Below the pieces are notes generated by a model. That model saw nothing but the letters and a program-made list of their open reading frames with translations, did not search any database and had not been told where the DNA came from. From Emiliania huxleyi CCMP1516 (lineage: Eukaryota; Haptophyta; Isochrysidales; Noelaerhabdaceae), in contig NW_005199975.1 in assembly GCF_000372725.1 (NCBI RefSeq), forward strand, positions 48,518-112,517: 64,000 nt of DNA, given 5' to 3'. Shown piece by piece: positions 1-10,700 of the stretch; positions within the stretch are counted from its first letter, which is position 1, and the number at the start of each line of letters is the position of its first letter. Made by a program: the position numbers and the translations under genes.

Positions 1-2
1 CG

Positions 3-1374
3 GACTTTGTGGCGACGCTGACCACGCTCGAGCTCTACGTCGACGGATCGCGGACGGCTCGTGTCGTCCACAGCGCGGGCGGCGCGGCGGGCGGGGTGGT
101 CTCCGAGGGGCAGGGATACGGGCTATTCCTGGCGGGCACGCTCGCGGCGGCGCTGCCGGCAGAGCACGCCGCGAGGGTGACGGTGGTGGCGGAGGCGTAC
201 GAGCTCTTCCGAGGCTGGCGGCTGATGTGCGAGCGGACTGTCTCCGACTCGTGCCAGGAGAGCCACTTCTGCGGCGAGGACGAGTCGCACGAGTGCCTCC
301 CGTCATGGAAGTTTGACGACGCGGTCACGCAGGAGGTTGGCACCGGCTCAGCGCCCGACGGAGACGAGGACGCGATCCTCGGCATGCTTCTGCTCGTGCT
401 GGCGACGCAGAGTGAGGCCCCGCGCCCGCCCTGGTGGGGCGAGGTTGCACAGTGGGCGTACCAGAGCTGCCGCGCTTTCCTGCAGCACCTCTCGGTCGAC
501 CACCCGACCCTCCTGTCCAGCAACGGCCGCCCCCTGCGCATGCTCAAGCTCGGCTCGTGCTGGGGAGGATGGGACTGCAACAACCCCAGCTATCACGCGC
601 CGGGCCACTACCGCGCCTTTCGCGACTACATGCTCTCCTTCGCGGCGAGCTACGGCGCCACCGCCTCGGAGGGGGCCGACCTCGCGCCCGTCTGGGACTC
701 GCTCGTCGAGACGAGCCACGCGCTGCTTCGCGAGGCGCAGTGCGACGCGAGCGGGCTCGTGCCGAACTGGTGGGTTCCGGCAGACGGCAACGACGACGTG
801 GGGGCGCCGGGGACGCCCGGCTGCGGCGGGAGCGGCACCGAGCCGGCAGAGTTTGGCGCCGAGGCGTCTCGGACTGCGTGGCGCGTCGGCGTGGACGCTC
901 TCTGGTACGGCAGCGCGGAGGCCGCCTCCTTCCTCCGCCCGATGGCGGCCGAGGTCGAGGAGGCGGTGAGGACGGACTACCAGCTGAGCAGCGGCTGCTG
1001 GATCAGCTCCGTCCTCTCCGACTGGCAGTGGATCGGCTTCATGGCCGGGCCGGTTACGACGTCGCTGCTCGTACCCGCGGGCGGGCTCGACCCGAGCCTG
1101 CAACAGGCCGCGCTGGACGACCTTGGGGTCAAGATCCAGGGCATGCCCGTGAACGACTACTACTCTGGCTCTTGGGTCGCCATCGCCACCGCAACCATGT
1201 GCGGAGAGGTGGCCGCCACCGGCGCGGTGCTCCGATCGCTAGGGGAGGTCGCAGCCCCCGGGCCGCCGCCTGGGGAGGGCGACGCCTCGCCCCCACCGGC
1301 CTCATCGTCGCCGCCACCCTCGCCGGCGCCGGCGCCTTCGCCGTCACCCTCACCCTCACCCTCGCCATCACCGT

Positions 1375-1407
<33 letters not shown>

Positions 1408-2051
1408 CGCCGCCGTCGCAATCGCCCTCGCCCCTGTCTGGCCCTGCAAGGCTCGAGTGCGGCCGGGCCGGCATCTGCCCCGAGAGCCCGCGGTGGGCGG
1501 ACCCGGCCGAGCTGCACGAGGTGCGCTGCTGCTCCGACACCGCAATTGGAGGGTGGAGGCAGCGAAGCGACAGCTGCCCGTGGACAGAGTCCGACGGGCC
1601 TGGGATGGACCGCTGCCACCACAGCAAGAGCCTGGCCGAGGCGGAGGCCATCTGCGCCGGTGCACAAGCACGGCTTTGCTCCGCCGCCGAGCTTCTCGCC
1701 GACTGCGCTCGCGGCACAGGCTGCGGGCACGACAGGGACCTGATCTGGGCGGGCGACCGCCAAGCCGCGCCCTCCCCTCCGACAGCCGCGTCGCCACCGC
1801 CACCCTCGCCGCCGCCACCACCCTCGCCGCCACCGCCCTCACCACAGCCGCCGCCACCGTCGTCCTCGCCCTCGTCTCTGCCGCCGCCGCCACCGCCAGG
1901 GGGATCGCCCTCCCCTCCCCACCCTGCTTGCGTCGTCGCGCCGCTCGAGACGACCCCCAACCTGGCCCTCGGCGACTCGCTCTTTGTGGCCACGTTTTCC
2001 CACGACGGGCTCACCTTTGTCGTGCGCTGCGATCAAGAGGAGGCGGCCTGA
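3..2051 (+). CDS. GH8-family glycoside hydrolase with cysteine-rich C-terminal domain (5' partial)
   Basis: The frame is open from the window edge, so the true start lies upstream. The N-terminal half has glycoside hydrolase family 8 features: the SEGQGYGL motif near codon 32 (its Glu is the usual acid catalyst), APDGDEDA near codon 116 (the family's second acidic site), and a downstream NPSY...PGHYR segment. Known GH8 enzymes cut beta-1,4-glucans or related polysaccharides; the substrate here is unknown. A Ser/Pro linker (about codons 420-480) follows, then a cysteine-rich module of about 100 residues (RCCSD, ARLCSAAEL, GTGCGHD) resembling a domain common in algal secreted proteins, then a second proline linker and a short tail. 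No intron is evident in this 2-kb reading frame. It is probably secreted or wall-associated, but the signal peptide lies outside the window. The GH8 call is from motifs only. Confidence 0.75.
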
Positions 2052-2535
2052 CGGGAGGATCTCACCACTGACGACGCCGAAGCCTCCTGCTTGCCTCCCA
2101 CTACCCATCTTTCTACCTTGAGGAGAGGGGTCCGCATCATCTATTTATTAGACAGCCGACGGCAGAGATCTTGGAACTCCAGAGGTTGCCCCTACTGTCC
2201 CTGGTGCGTTGCCTCCGTTATCACTCCTCCTCCGCCGTCCGCGACTCCCTCAAGGCTGGCCGCTGGCCGGGGCCTCCTTCCCCCCAGTGCGCCCCAGCGA
2301 AGAGCTTAGCCTTACAGTAGGCCTTAGCCTGGGGGGGTGCCGGGTGGGACCGCCCGAAATAGCCTGTGGATTATTTACCTCTTAGTGATAGTGTGTGTGC
2401 ACTGTGCAGTGCCAGTGTAGTTATAGCCAAAATACCCAGGCGCCGCACACCAGCTCCGACAGCCCCACAACATCAACAACCCAGCTGCGGTCTCTTATTA
2501 TTACGCCCTGGCCCTCTCGAGCGATCACACAGGAA
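2052..2535. other. Intergenic gap between convergent genes
   Basis: This 484-bp stretch separates the 3' end of the GH8 gene (+) from the 3' end of the coiled-coil gene (-), so it should hold both 3' UTRs. No convincing reading frame or repeat was seen. No clear polyadenylation hexamer was recognised. Confidence 0.5.
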
Positions 2536-4618
2536 TCACTTCTTCTGAGGCGTGGGCAGCGGCAAGATCATGGAAATCCACTCTGTCTGCACTGCCGCGG
2601 TCGGGTTGGCGGCCGCGGCGGAGCGTCGCAGCGCGTCCGACTGCGCCCGCTCCTCCGACAGCCTCTCCGACTCGCGCGACGTGCGGGAGAGCTGCAGCCG
2701 CACCTGACTTCGCAGCTGCGCGTGTGAAGAGGGGCGGCTCGCTCGGAGGGGAGGGAGGGAGGGAGAGGGAGAGGGAGAAGGGGGGGGGCGGGAGGGGGGG
2801 AGGGGGGAGGCTGCAGCCGCTCCTCGCGGAACTGGGAGCGGAGGGCCTCGTACTCCGCCTCGGCGCGGCGCGCCCGCTCCTCTGCCGCCGCCTCGCGCGC
2901 CACCTGTTCACAGCTCCGGACCTGTGGAGAGACGCTGTTCACAAGCGGGCGCGGCACCGCCGCCTCGCACGCCACCCTCGCGACGAGCGCCTCCTGCAGG
3001 CTGCCTGTACACAGCAGAGAGGTGTGAAGAGGGCGCTGCTCGCACCTTCTCGTCCAGCGCCTCGTGACAGCTGCCAATCGTGGCTGCCGCCTCCTGCGCC
3101 CGCTGCTGCTCCTCGCCTGCGAGGAGGAGGCTGGCTGACAGAGGATGGCTGTGCCACGAGGGGTGTAGCCCGTCTGACCCTCACCGAGCTGCTCGCCGAG
3201 AGACAGCCGAGGGGCAGCCGAGAGGCAGCCGAGAGGCAGCCGAGAGACAGCCCAGAGACAGCCGAGAGACAGCCGAGAGACAGCCGAGAGACAGCCGAGA
3301 GACAGCCGAGAGACAGCCGAGAACGGCTGAGAGACAGCCGAGAGACAGCCGAGAACAGCTGAGAGAGAGAGCCGAGAGGTGTGGCCCTCGCCGAGCAGCT
3401 CGTCGAGGGCGAGAATCTTGTCCATGTCTCTCGCCCGGCTCTCCGACAGCGCCGCCAAGCTCTCCTCCATCGCTCGCCTGCAACAGACTGGACACGTCGC
3501 AGACATGTGCATGCACATGTTCACGCCGGCAGCCGCCAGGCTCGGGGCTCGCCGCTGCGCGATCGCCTCGTCCCGCCCCGCCGCCGCCGCCTGCGCCTCG
3601 CCCAGCTGGGCGGTCAGCGTCTCGAGCTGCGCCGCCTGCTCCTCGAGGGTCCTCGCCTAGAAGGTTCCTGGAAGGTTCCCTGGAAGGTTCCTGGCCCCTG
3701 CACCCCTCCCCGAGGGTCCTCGCCTGCAGCGCCTCCTTGTAGATCATCCCCGCCACCCGCTGCCGCTCCGCGCCGACCAGCCGGCGCGACTCCTCCTGCA
3801 ACTCACTGCACTCATGAGGTTAGCTCCTTTCAAACACAGTGCCGGCCCGCCGCTGCAACTCCTCCTGCGCAGCCACGTCGGCAGCCCGCGCCTCCTCCGC
3901 CGCCGCCGCCCGCTGGCGCAGCTGCTCCGCCTCGCTCGCCAGCTCCGCGCCGCTTGCGTCCGCCGCCGCCGCCCTCGCCGCCGCCGACTCCGACTCCGCC
4001 TCCGCCGCCTCGACCGCCCGCCTCGCCTCGGCAGCAGCCCGAGTCAGAGCGGCCGCCTCTGCAGCCGCCTGGCTGGAGGACTCGACCGCCGCCGCCGCCG
4101 CCGCCGCCGCCTCCGCCTCGGCCGCCTCCGCCGCAGCCGCCCGCGACTCCGCCACGCCGAGCGCCTCCACCGCAGAGGCACACTCCGCCTCGGACGCGGC
4201 ACGAGCGCTCACCGCGGCGGAGAGCGCTCGCGCGTCGGCGGCGGCGGCGGCCTCCGCCTCGGCGAGCGAGGCGGCCCACGCCCCAATCTCCGCCTGGTGC
4301 TCCGCCCTCGCCTCGCCAAACGCGCGCGCGAGCCGCTCGCTCTGCGCCTCGGACGCCTTGAGCAGCCCGACGACCGAGTCGAGCGACGCCTGCAGGACCG
4401 CCTCCTTGCCGTTGCCCTGGTCAAAGGAGGCCTGCCGAGAGGGCATTCTCGAGGCCGCCCTCGTCACACACACTCACACTCTCCTCTGTGCAGCTGCCTC
4501 TGTGGCTCTCACGGCGGAGTTCTGAAAAAGAAGAAAAACGAGTTCTCCGCCGCACAAAGAATACAACAAAACTCGAAAAAAGCGGCCGCGTGCAGAGAGC
4601 AGACGTCGCTCGTCGGCC
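2536..4618 (-). CDS. Coiled-coil protein, multi-exon
   Basis: Exons on the minus strand join into an Ala/Glu/Arg-rich coiled-coil protein with no recognised domain. In order, segments include KEAVLQASLDSVVGLL, a long Ala/Glu helix, EELQRR, LQEESRRLVGAERQR, LEEQAAQLETLTAQLGEAQ, a CPVCCRRAMEESL segment (a possible small metal-binding CxxCC), ARVAREAAAEERARRAEAE, and a C-terminus ending WISMILPLPTPQKK with stop at 2536-2538. Several introns begin with a copy of the next exon's first bases: for example GCGAGGACCCTCG starts both an intron and the exon after it near 3650-3730. One intron near 3190-3400 is filled with a short repeat reading cagccgagaga on the plus strand. The start is uncertain: an ATG near 4618 (MADERRLL) is one choice; a T-rich tract ending in CAG lies near 4525-4545. 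The last junction near 2700-2830 does not resolve cleanly to a GT or GC donor in frame. Confidence 0.6.
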
Positions 4619-4855
4619 ATCGGCCTGTCTGGAGTGATCTGTCGGCGGTCAGTACGACCGATCAGGTTGGAGTTTCTGATGATGGGAGGGTCTATCTGTG
4701 TGTACTCTTCGAGATCTCTCCAAATCTGCCCTCTGATCAACCGTGATCACTCGGGAAGTTGGTGCTAATAGAGACTAATAGAGCCGGAGCCCCGTTTCCG
4801 CGCCCTGCTGCGCGGCGCACGGTGCCTCCGGGGGCCCCGCGCCCGCCCAGAGCTC
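4619..4855. other. Short intergenic stretch
   Basis: About 240 bp between the 5' end of the coiled-coil gene and the 3' end of the next minus-strand gene. No gene or repeat was seen. It would hold the promoter of one and the 3' UTR of the other. Confidence 0.4.
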
Positions 4856-6496
4856 TCACCTCAGCCAGTGCGGCTCGGCGAGCGCCGCCCTTACCCTCGC
4901 ACCGCGCGCGGCCACGGCGGCGAGGTCGACGACACCCCGCGCGTGGACCGGCGGCGCCCCTGCGTCGGCCGCGTGCGCGAGCGCCCTCGCCGGCTCGAGG
5001 AGGGCGATGCAGAGGCCGTCCGCGGCGTTGCGCAGCATCTCGGTCTCCATCTCCGCCTCGTAGCTGCTCAGGTCGGCGTCGAGCCCGTCCGCCGGCCGCA
5101 ACGACTCCTCCCGCGGCTCGAGGTAGCAGACGCCTGTTGGAGGACGGCTCCGAGAAGCTTCCGAGAAGGTCGAGGGAAGGCTCCGGCCCTAGCGAGGTCT
5201 CGAGGTGGCACTCGCCTCTGCTCGCGTGCGCGAGGCAAGGGACGGCGAGGAGGGAGAGGTAGTGCAGCCGAGGCCCGAGCAGGCGCAGCAGCGGCACTAA
5301 GTCCGCGTGCACGTTCAGGCTCGGCGTCGTGTCGAGCAAGCTGAGCGTGCGCACGGTGGCGGCGGTGTTCTCGAGGAGGCGCCGACGGGCCATCGCCCGG
5401 AAGGAGCCTACGGACGCGTCGCAGGCAGTGTCGTGGACATGTCGTGGACGAGGCAGCCCCCCCCCGGCTGGGCGACGTGGCCTTCACTGCACACTTCATT
5501 GCACACGCCAAACCTGTCCGCCTGCCGAGGAGCAGGTCTAAATTAAAAATTGATTAATTAAACAATTAAGCTGTCCGCCTGCCGAGGAGCAAGTCTCGAG
5601 GTGAGTCTTCGCCAGTCAGTGGCGTGTGGGAGAGCGAGGCGGAGTTTGCCTGCTGGAGCATGCCTCCGCACCCGTGCAGCGCCACCTCGGCGTGCAGCAC
5701 CTCGACCACCCGCAAGGAGGTCAGCAAAGCCCCGTGCCGCGTCGAGACGGCCTGCAGACTCGGCCTCGCCGCTGAACGACTCGTTCCAGGCTCGTCCTCT
5801 AGGAATGGGCCCAGGCGGCGCCTGCACGCCCTCCTCGAGGTTGTTGAAGGTTTGCAGCGAGAGGTGCGTCACCTCGCACGCGTGGACCGCGCCCATCCGA
5901 CCGACCAGGCAATGCACACACCTATGTGGCGCAGGTGTCGACGACGTGCAGTGGTCATGTCGCGGACACGTCCCTGCATCCGCCCGAGCACGCGCGCCCG
6001 TCCGCTGGCCGGAGATGGAGTCGCAGCGCGTCGCCGCCTGCGGGAAGAGTCCCGGAACGGCTCCCTACACGGCTCGAACGAAGCAAAGGACGGAAACGGC
6101 GTTGCCACCTGCGCCTTCGCACGCCATCACTGCGGACATCCCGCTCAGCGAAGACTCGGTCGCCCGGCCAGACGCCTCGCAAGACGCCGCCTCGACCCAA
6201 TCGGCATTCGGGCGCGGCAATCTACTGCGGTTGAAGGCGAGCGCAACGCGTGCCGGCCCCGAGTGCATCTCGATGGCGGGATAGTCGTCGATTATGAGAA
6301 AGCGAAGCGGCGGCCGGCAGGCGTGGTGCTCGCGGCAGACGGCGCACCAGCGCAGAGCCTCGGGCCCGCGGCAGGCGCACGCGACGAGGCGGATGAGGTC
6401 CGCTGGGAGCTGGAGCGGTGGCGGTGGCGATGAGGCGCTTAGCGCGGCGGCGTCCAAGGCGCGCTCGTGGGCAGAGGCGAGGAACGAGCTCGCCAT
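4856..6496 (-). CDS. F-box-like protein, multi-exon
   Basis: The first exon starts MASSFLASAHERALDAA (ATG at 6496; an ATG 36 bp upstream is also in frame). It carries an F-box-like stretch, LQLPADLIRLVACACRG...ALRWCAVCRE. Later exons read HACEVTHLSLQTFNNLEE, SLRVVEVLHAEVALHGCGG, NTAATVRTLSLLDTTPSL and VPLLRLLGPRLHYLSLL, a leucine-patterned region suggesting leucine-rich or repeat structure, and the protein ends LAEPHWLR with stop at 4856. F-box proteins of this shape usually select substrates for SCF ubiquitin ligases; that role is inferred. Two introns show the head-duplication pattern: one near 5150-5225 (GCGAGTGCCACCTCGAG repeated almost exactly at the next exon) and an AT-rich one near 5535-5600 whose flanks are copies of TGCTCCTCGGCAGGCGGACA. 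Confidence 0.5.
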
Positions 6497-6562
6497 TGGG
6501 CGGGTGTCGAGGAGTGGAATGTGAGAAGGCACTGGGTTCCGGCTCCTACCAGATAGGGGTCT

Positions 6563-6611
6563 GCGCGTGTCCGAGCCTGGCTGTTCTTCACCTTTCTACC
6601 TACCTACCTAC
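6563..6611 (+). repeat. Dispersed repeat, copy 1
   Basis: The core gtccgagcctggctgttc and the following cacctttctacctacctacc recur in inverted orientation at 27751-27811. A related part copy starts at 7191. All three lie in gene-flanking DNA. Confidence 0.6.
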
Positions 6612-7190
6612 GCTGTGTGTGTTGTGAAAGCGCCATCGCAACTGCCATGTCGGCAGGTTGTGGGCTGGTGCTCTCGCCCCGCTGGCGGCGCGGTCTAGTG
6701 CCGCGGCTCCCAGCCCTTCTGTGGGCCCGCGGCGGCTCGCCGTCGCGGTGCTGAACAATGGGATCGGTCCGGGTTCATCCCGGGGTGCAGCCGGCGGCTG
6801 CAAGGAAGGGCTGTGTAAGGAGCCGATCCCCGTAGTCCGCCCCACTCCTCCCCATCGGGCCGCGTGAGCGGCCTCGCCTCGCAGATTCGTTTTCCGCGCC
6901 TGGGTCAGGCGCGCGGGGCATCCCGCGGGTCGTTCGACCAGCGATCCGAAGAGTGGCCGCTATGCGAGGGAACGAGCGGGGCCCTCGGGGTACGCGGTGT
7001 CGCCTGTCTGTGTTTGTTTGCTGTTGTTTGTCCCTTGGCACCGCGGGTGCTGGGGGGCGCGGCAGGGGGAACGTGACCTTGAGTGATGTGGACGTCCACT
7101 CAGGGTGTGTGGCAGCCAACCTGGCTGTGTGTCCTGCGAGCTTTTGTGTCTGTGTGTCGCTCGAGCGTGTCGTCATCATCTGTCTCGCGT

Positions 7191-7227
7191 CCATCCATAC
7201 CGCGTTGGTGTCCAGTCCGGGCCTGGC
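7191..7227 (+). repeat. Dispersed repeat, copy 2 (partial)
   Basis: The segment ccataccgcgttggtgtcca continues into cagtccgggcctggctg and matches the reverse complement of 27770-27811. It stops at the start of the tandem-duplicated small ORF. Confidence 0.5.
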
Positions 7228-7364
7228 TGGGGCTGCAGAAGCAGCGCATCTCAGTCGTTCTTCACACGGCAATCGCAGAGCAGATTGTGAATGAGCTTGC
7301 CTGTGGCGGGGGTGGGCGGGTGCACGGAGCTAAGTGCCTCGCCACCCTCGCAGGAGTCGCTTAG
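7226..7364 (+). CDS. Small conserved ORF / terminal exon, tandem copy 1
   Basis: The frame reads ISVVLHTAIAEQIVNELACG, then GAKCLATLAGVA and a stop at 7362-7364. It matches copy 2 (7489-7626) without indels. Most differences fall at third codon positions (tca/tct, ctt/ctc, acg/acc, gca/gcc, aat/aac, tgt/tgc), which indicates that protein sequence was preserved after duplication. The family is not recognised. It could be the last exon of a gene whose other exons are not visible, since the frame is preceded by an acceptor-like ctgcag, or a very small protein. This copy has AAG where copy 2 has ATG. Confidence 0.4.
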
Positions 7365-7488
7365 GCGGCTCCCGTGGTGTACCTGTGTTAGTGCCAGTGC
7401 GAGCCAGTCCCGTGCCCAGTCCTGTGCCCAGTGTCGTGCGAGGGAGTTTCGTTGTAAAATTCTTTTTTATGTGACCACCAAGAACTGG

Positions 7489-7626
7489 CACGGGCTGCAG
7501 ATGCAGCGCTTGTCTGTCGTTCTCCACACCGCCGTGGCGTGGCAGACGGTGAACGAGCTGGCGTGCGGGGACAGCGGCATTGTGCACGGAGCTAAGTGCA
7601 TTGCCGTTCTTAACGGAGTCGCTTAG
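7489..7626 (+). CDS. Small conserved ORF / terminal exon, tandem copy 2
   Basis: The frame reads MQRLSVVLHTAVAWQTVNEL, then GAKCIAVLNGVA and a stop at 7624-7626. The ATG at 7501 could start a 42-residue protein; otherwise this is a terminal exon after ctgcag. It is a tandem duplicate of 7226-7364 with codon-third-position divergence. A T-rich element (aaattcttttttatgtg, 7457-7473) lies just upstream and resembles the one upstream of the histidine kinase gene. Function unknown. Confidence 0.4.
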   Translation, partial: HGLQMQRLSVVLHTAVAWQTVNELACGDSGIVHGAKCIAVLNGVA

Positions 7627-7717
7627 GCGGCTCCGGTGGTGTGCCGGTGATAGTACTAGCACGCGCCAGTTCGCACCTGTGTCGAGCCTGTCTGCTGTGA
7701 GAGAGAGTTGCTTCTTT

Positions 7718-7735
7718 AAATTCTTTTTTATTTCA
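7718..7735 (+). promoter_or_regulatory. T-rich element upstream of histidine kinase start
   Basis: The sequence aaattcttttttatttc lies about 20 nt before the ATG at 7753. Similar tracts (consensus about TTCTTTTTTCG, often followed by an AG) occur before several other starts in the window: near 4530 (-), 20890 (-), 27140 (-), 27860 (+), 49805 (+) and 60390 (+). It may be an initiator element or the 3' end of a 5'-UTR intron. Confidence 0.35.
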
Positions 7736-7752
7736 TTAACCGTCGAATAAGC

Positions 7753-10700
7753 ATGTCTGCCTCGAAGCGGGTCAGCCACGACGTTACTGGTGCGGCGGCG
7801 AGACTGTGGGAGGGAGGCGCCGTAATAATCGCTATCTGCATCTGCGCGATTGCGCGGCACAGCGTGCAGCATGGAGCGGAGTTTGACATCTCCGCCAACG
7901 CGCGGCTGCTCCTCATCCCTCTCGTGATTTTCGCCCACCTCGCAAAGACGACCTGCTCCAGGACCCTCCGCGTAGCGTCTCTCTGGACGGCGGCGACGGT
8001 CGGGCCCTACTCGGAAGTCTACTGCACCTGGCTCGAGCACGAGAGGCTCGTGGCGGGGAGCACGAGCGTGGAGGCGTACGCGGCGGTCTGGTTTGACGCG
8101 TTTGGCTTCTACCTCGTCATGACGATGACGCTGCCCTTCCTCTCGTCGGTCATCCTGATGCCGCGCCCAGCGTTCTACGGCATGATCCTCGGCTCGATCG
8201 GTCCGCCCGGCCTCCTCTTCGCGCTGCTGCCTCCGTGGCCGTCCAACACGGCGCTGCTCTCCCTCTGGCTGCTCGACCTCGCGGCCTCGGTCGCCGTCTT
8301 CCACTCCCTCGACCGCACCTCGCGTGAGGCAGAGGCGCAGGGCCGGGCGCAGGAGCGGTACATCGCCGCGCTGTCGCATGACTTTGGCACGCCGATCTCC
8401 GCGCTGCAGATGGCGACGCAGCAGATCGAAGAGGCGATGCGCGCAGAGGCCAAGCCCGAGGGCACATCTCCGGTGCCCGCCCGGGTGCTGCCCCTGCTGT
8501 CGGGCATGCAGGCCGCCCTCGAGGTGATGAGCGCGCTCAAGCGCAAGGCGGTCGACGTGGGCAAGCTGCAGCACGGGGAGAGGCTGACGCCCGAGCGGGG
8601 CCCCGTCTCGCTGCGGGAGATACAGAACCGAATAATTAAATACATAAAGAATTGTTAATTGATTTAAGGCCCCGTCTCGCTGCGGGAGATACAGAACCGA
8701 ATAATTAAATACATAAAGAATTGTTAATTGATTTAAGGCCCCGTCTCGCTGCGGGAGATACAGAACCGAATAATTAAATGCATAAAGAATTGTTAATTGA
8801 TTTAAGGCCCCGTCTCGCTGCGGGAGATACAGAACCGAATAATTAAATGCATAAAGAATTGTTAATTGATTTAAGGCCCCGTCTCGCTGCGGGAGATCGT
8901 GCAGCGGAAGCTGCCCGCCCTGGTCCGCTACATGCCGCACCGGGACGAGGTGCGCGTCGAGTACAGCGTGGGCGACGAGGTCGCAGAGGCAGTGCTCACC
9001 GACGGGTCTTGGGTCTTCATGATCTTCATCAACTTCGCCTCCAACGCCTTCAAGTCGACTCGCCAAGGCCTCGTCTCCCTCTCGGCGCACCTCGTGCAAG
9101 GCCGGCTGCGGCTCCTCGTCGCCGACACGGGCATCGGCCTCTCCTCCGCCGTCGAGAAGCAGCTCTGGCAGCCCTTCCGGCAGGCGTCGCGCTGGCAGTC
9201 CGGCACTGGCCTCGGCCTCTACCACGTGCAGCAGCTCTTAATTAACTAATTAAGTAACTAATTGACTAATTAAACAGGCCTCGGCCTCTACCACGTGCAG
9301 CAGCTTTTAATTAATTAATTAAGTAACTAATTGACTAATTAAACAGGCCTCGGCCTCTACCACGTGCAACAGCTTTTAATTAATTAATTAAGTAACTAAT
9401 TGACTAATTAAACAGGCCTCGGCCTCTACCACGTGCAGCAGCTCGCCGCCGCCCTCGGCGGTTCCGTCGGCTACCAGCCCAACCTTCAAGCGGGCAGCGG
9501 CGCTGTCTTCTGGGTCGACCTGTCCGCACGAGCCAACTGCACGCTGCGGACAGCGTCTCTTCACACTTCTGGCCGTGAACAGGTCGACTTGCTGTACGAG
9601 CCAACCACGCGTAATTAATGAACTAATGAACTAATGAACGTTTTCATCAGGTTGACCTGCCGTACGAGCCAACCACGCTTCCCGCCTCGCACGCCGCCTC
9701 GCCAAGCGCGGTGCGGCGCGAGGCGCGGGCGCCGGTCGCTGGCGCCGTCCTCATCGCCGAGGACAACGTCTTCATCCTCCAGCTGACCGAGGAGCTGCTG
9801 CGCGCCGCCGGCACGAGATTAGCCGAGATTAGCCGAGATCACCCGAGATTACCCGAGATTACCCAAGGAGCTGCGGCCCTAGACCTCGACTAGCGATGTT
9901 GTTGGCTGGCGTCAGCGAGCGGCTGCACACTAGGCGTCAGCGAGGTGCTGCTGGCGGCGAACGGAGTCGAGGCGCTTCTTCCTTTCGCCCGACGAGATCG
10001 CCCGAGATCAGCCGAGGTCCAGCCGAGGTTGACCCGAGGTGTTAGGCGCTCGACTTGATCACGTCTCCCGACGCGCCCGACATCGCTTTGGTGCTCATGG
10101 ACGTGCTGAGGGGGGGGAGATGACCCGAGATGACCCGAGATGACCCGAGATGACCCGAGATTGGGCCGGAGAGTAGGTGCTGATGGACGTGCTGATGCCC
10201 TTCATGGACGGGATCGAGTGCACGCGCAGGCACCGTGGTTAGACACTCTCTTAGTATTGCTCCAACATACCGGTACCCGCGGGTCTGGAGGCGGCACGTT
10301 GCCCAAGAATGATGACGAGTCACCGGCTGCTCTCCATGAGCAGGATCCGGCTAACCTCGGCTAATCTCGGCTAACCTCGGCTAACCTCGGCTAACCTCTC
10401 CATGAACAGGATCCGGCGGTGGGAAGCGACTCGCGTGCCGGCGCCGCCCGTACGCATCACCGCCCCGAGACTACGAAGAGTGGCTGAGAGTCATGGCCCC
10501 TCCGTTAAGGCGCCGCCCGTGCGCATCATCGCGCTCTCCGCTAACGGCTCCGACGCGGCGTGCCAGCGCGACTGTCTCTCCGCCGGCATGAACGGCGAGC
10601 TCTGCACGCCGATCTCTCGCCGCCCGGGCTGTGAACCCGCGCCCCTCACCGCCGTCGCGCCAGAGGTCAGGCGTACTCTGCAAGCCGGTCTCGCTGCCGA

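Noticed and set aside
7330-9225. 631-residue minus-strand frame opposite the histidine kinase
   Set aside because: It is antisense to clear kinase motifs and contains repeated segments from the 69-bp intron units. No domain was recognised.
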